A stretch of 23,076 nt of DNA, from the NCBI GenBank assembly GCA_030145015.1, contig JAQYWI010000075.1, positions 1 to 23,076 on the forward strand, written 5' to 3'. Positions 21,734-23,076 of the stretch are shown piece after piece (the stretch's first letter is position 1; every line of letters begins with the position of its first letter). Below the pieces are notes generated by a model. The model made no database searches. It was not told the DNA's origin and saw only the letters and a list, made by a program, of their open reading frames with translations. The DNA comes from Desulfobacterales bacterium (lineage in GTDB: Bacteria; Desulfobacterota; Desulfobacteria; Desulfobacterales; JAHEIW01). The position numbers were made by a program, and so were the translations under genes.

Positions 21734-22732
21734 ATGAAATATGGTAAATTGTTATTGGCAGTCGCTTTAGTTTTTTCAATACTTTTCGGAACCGGCACGG
21801 CCATCGCGGCTGAGAAAGTTGAGTTCATTCTGAATTGGATTGCCGGTGGCGATCACGCCCCTTATTATTATGGGATACAGCAGGGTTGGTACAAAGATGC
21901 GGGTATTGACCTCATCCCCCAGCAGGGCAAAGGCTCGAGCATGTCCGCGAAACGTACCGGTATCGGCAAAAATCCGATCGGTCTGGCTGATCTGGGAACG
22001 GCGCTGGTGGCCAGAGGCAAAGGGGCCGATCTGGTTGCGGTCATGAATATTTATGCCAATTCACCCTATGGCATGTATTGGCTCAAATCTTCCGGCATCA
22101 ACGGGCCCAAAGACATGGTCGGTAAAAAAATCGGCAACCCCTCCTGGGACGCCGCCCGTCAAATGTGGCCGGCCCTGGCAAAGTCGGTCGACATCGACCC
22201 CAAATCGGTGACCTGGGTCAATATACAGCCCAATGCCAAATTGGGAGCCCTTATGAATGGGGATATTGATGTCACCACCAGCTTTTACAATATCCATCAT
22301 ATTTTCCAGGCCAAACTCGGCGATAACATGGGATTCTTTCCCTGGAAAAACTATGGTGTCAATCCTTACGGCAATTCGATTATCGTCAACGGAGATTACC
22401 TCAAGGAAAAGCCTGAAGTTGTGAAAGCCTTTGTGCAGGTCAGCCAAAAGGCGTTTAAGACCTGTGTCGACAATCCTGATCCGTGTATTAAAGCCCTGGT
22501 GAGTGCCAACACCGGATTGAAATTTGATAATGAAAAAACGAACTGGGGACTGGTAAACGAGTTGATGCGCGATGAGTTCTCCACAACGGTTGCACTGGGT
22601 TATTTTGATCCGGCGCGGATGGACAGTGATTATGAGCTGATCGAGACCTATTTCAAACTCGATGCGCCCTATGACATCAAAACCACCTTTACCAACGACA
22701 TGCTGGATCGCAGCATCAAAATGCCGAAATAA
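21734..22732 (+). CDS. ABC transporter substrate-binding protein, NMT1/THI5-like
   Basis: The 332-residue protein has a clear signal peptide (KYGKLLLAVALVFSILFGTG, cleavage near AIA|AEK) and so is exported to the periplasm. The mature part begins VEFILNWIAGGDHAPYYYGI, the typical start of NMT1/THI5-like and SsuA-type binding proteins, followed by GWYKDAGIDL and a family-like LADLGTALVARGKG. Such proteins bind thiamine precursors, pyrimidines, sulfonates, nitrate or aromatic acids, so the ligand cannot be named. Length is normal. It has its own promoter and a terminator 54 bases after the stop, so it is monocistronic and no permease or ATPase follows within the window. It may serve the preceding catabolic cluster, but that is inference. 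Confidence 0.9.
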   Translation: MKYGKLLLAVALVFSILFGTGTAIAAEKVEFILNWIAGGDHAPYYYGIQQGWYKDAGIDLIPQQGKGSSMSAKRTGIGKNPIGLADLGTALVARGKGADLVAVMNIYANSPYGMYWLKSSGINGPKDMVGKKIGNPSWDAARQMWPALAKSVDIDPKSVTWVNIQPNAKLGALMNGDIDVTTSFYNIHHIFQAKLGDNMGFFPWKNYGVNPYGNSIIVNGDYLKEKPEVVKAFVQVSQKAFKTCVDNPDPCIKALVSANTGLKFDNEKTNWGLVNELMRDEFSTTVALGYFDPARMDSDYELIETYFKLDAPYDIKTTFTNDMLDRSIKMPK

Positions 22733-22785
22733 GCGCTTTTCGTTATCGGTTTTAAATGGTTGCGTGATCCCGTCTACAAAACGGG

Positions 22786-22821
22786 AAAAAGCCCATTCGC
22801 CTATGGCGGATGGGCTTTTTT
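22786..22821 (+). terminator. Rho-independent terminator of the binding-protein gene
   Basis: AAAAAGCCCATTCGCC and GGCGGATGGGCTTTTTT form a stem with one internal mismatch around the loop TAT, ending in a T-run. A small extra hairpin, cccgt/acggg, lies just before it at 22769-22785. It ends transcription of the binding-protein gene. Confidence 0.9.
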
Positions 22822-22940
22822 ATCGGGTAACGGGCAATAAGACTCAATCCAAATCATATGAGCATTTTAAAGCGGCTCATGATGCACCTTAGTGTAATAA
22901 AATTGGCGCAACTCCCGCTTCGCGGGGCAACGAAAATATT

Positions 22941-23051
22941 GCGTGTTGGATAACGAGGACGAGGGCGACGACGAGTAGGAAGCGAAGGAACATTGCCTAA
23001 CCTCGTATTCGTCCTCGTACTCGTTATTGTCATTTTTAAGATGGATTCTAA
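22941..23051 (+). repeat. CGAG/CTCG palindromic repeat, copy 2
   Basis: The segment gataacgaggacgagggcga and later cctcgtattcgtcctcgtac form mirrored arms around a cattgcctaa centre. Layout, the taacgag entry and the right flank (catttttaagatggattcta) match the copy at 11077-11176. The rest of 22822-23076 contains a short hairpin (cccgcttcgcgggg) and no gene that I can support. Confidence 0.65.
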
Positions 23052-23076
23052 ACAATGCGGCACTCCTCAACAATAT

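Overview
The window looks like accessory-rich chromosome from a sulfate-reducing, Desulfobacterales-type bacterium (Desulfobacterota). This is an inference from gene content, not from a marker gene: a ferredoxin-linked 2-oxoacid oxidoreductase with a large FAD/Fe-S subunit, a B12-type radical SAM protein, YkgJ and FmdB cysteine proteins, a non-pyrrolysine MttB-family methyltransferase, an Fe-S Old Yellow Enzyme homologue, and many palindromic intergenic repeats. I see no rRNA, tRNA, CRISPR array, transposase or phage structural gene.

Layout. 1-280 is AT-rich and repeat-bearing. 281-574 encodes a small membrane-anchored protein. 623-4376 holds four minus-strand genes: a B12-binding radical SAM protein, a YkgJ-type cysteine-cluster protein, an FmdB zinc ribbon and a DUF5658-like membrane protein. 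4377-4965 has no gene; it holds an operator-like palindrome, two palindromic repeat elements and a good promoter. 4966-9351 is a four-gene operon with stop/start overlaps encoding a complete 2-oxoacid:ferredoxin oxidoreductase (gamma, FAD/ferredoxin electron-transfer, alpha and beta subunits). It ends exactly where a 285-bp MITE-like element begins. 9684-10944 is an overlapping Nudix hydrolase and YhhQ-type queuosine-precursor transporter pair. 11220-15242 carries a zinc-ribbon/TPR membrane protein, a J-domain protein, an SGNH hydrolase, a secreted protein of unknown function and a protein resembling the collar domain of clamp-loader/RarA ATPases.

15351-21389 is the most unusual part: SDR, MttB-like methyltransferase, Fe-S Old Yellow Enzyme homologue, second SDR and GH88-type unsaturated glucuronyl hydrolase, all on the plus strand and mostly closely spaced. 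Together they suggest an uncharacterised catabolic route combining removal of a sugar-acid residue, redox chemistry on an alcohol or ketone, and amine demethylation. No corrinoid protein, lyase or permease is in the window, so the pathway cannot be completed here. A separately promoted NMT1/THI5-like periplasmic binding protein (21734-22732) follows and ends at a clear terminator.

Repeats are a theme. Two different inverted-repeat elements (9348-9632 and 16175-16324) are each bounded by CTAG, and in both cases that CTAG contains the TAG stop codon of the upstream gene. A third element occurs twice in opposite orientation (4544-4622 and 15255-15346). A fourth, rich in CGAG/CTCG, occurs at 11077-11176 and 22941-23051. 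A 19-bp end motif of the 16175-16324 element recurs at three other places.
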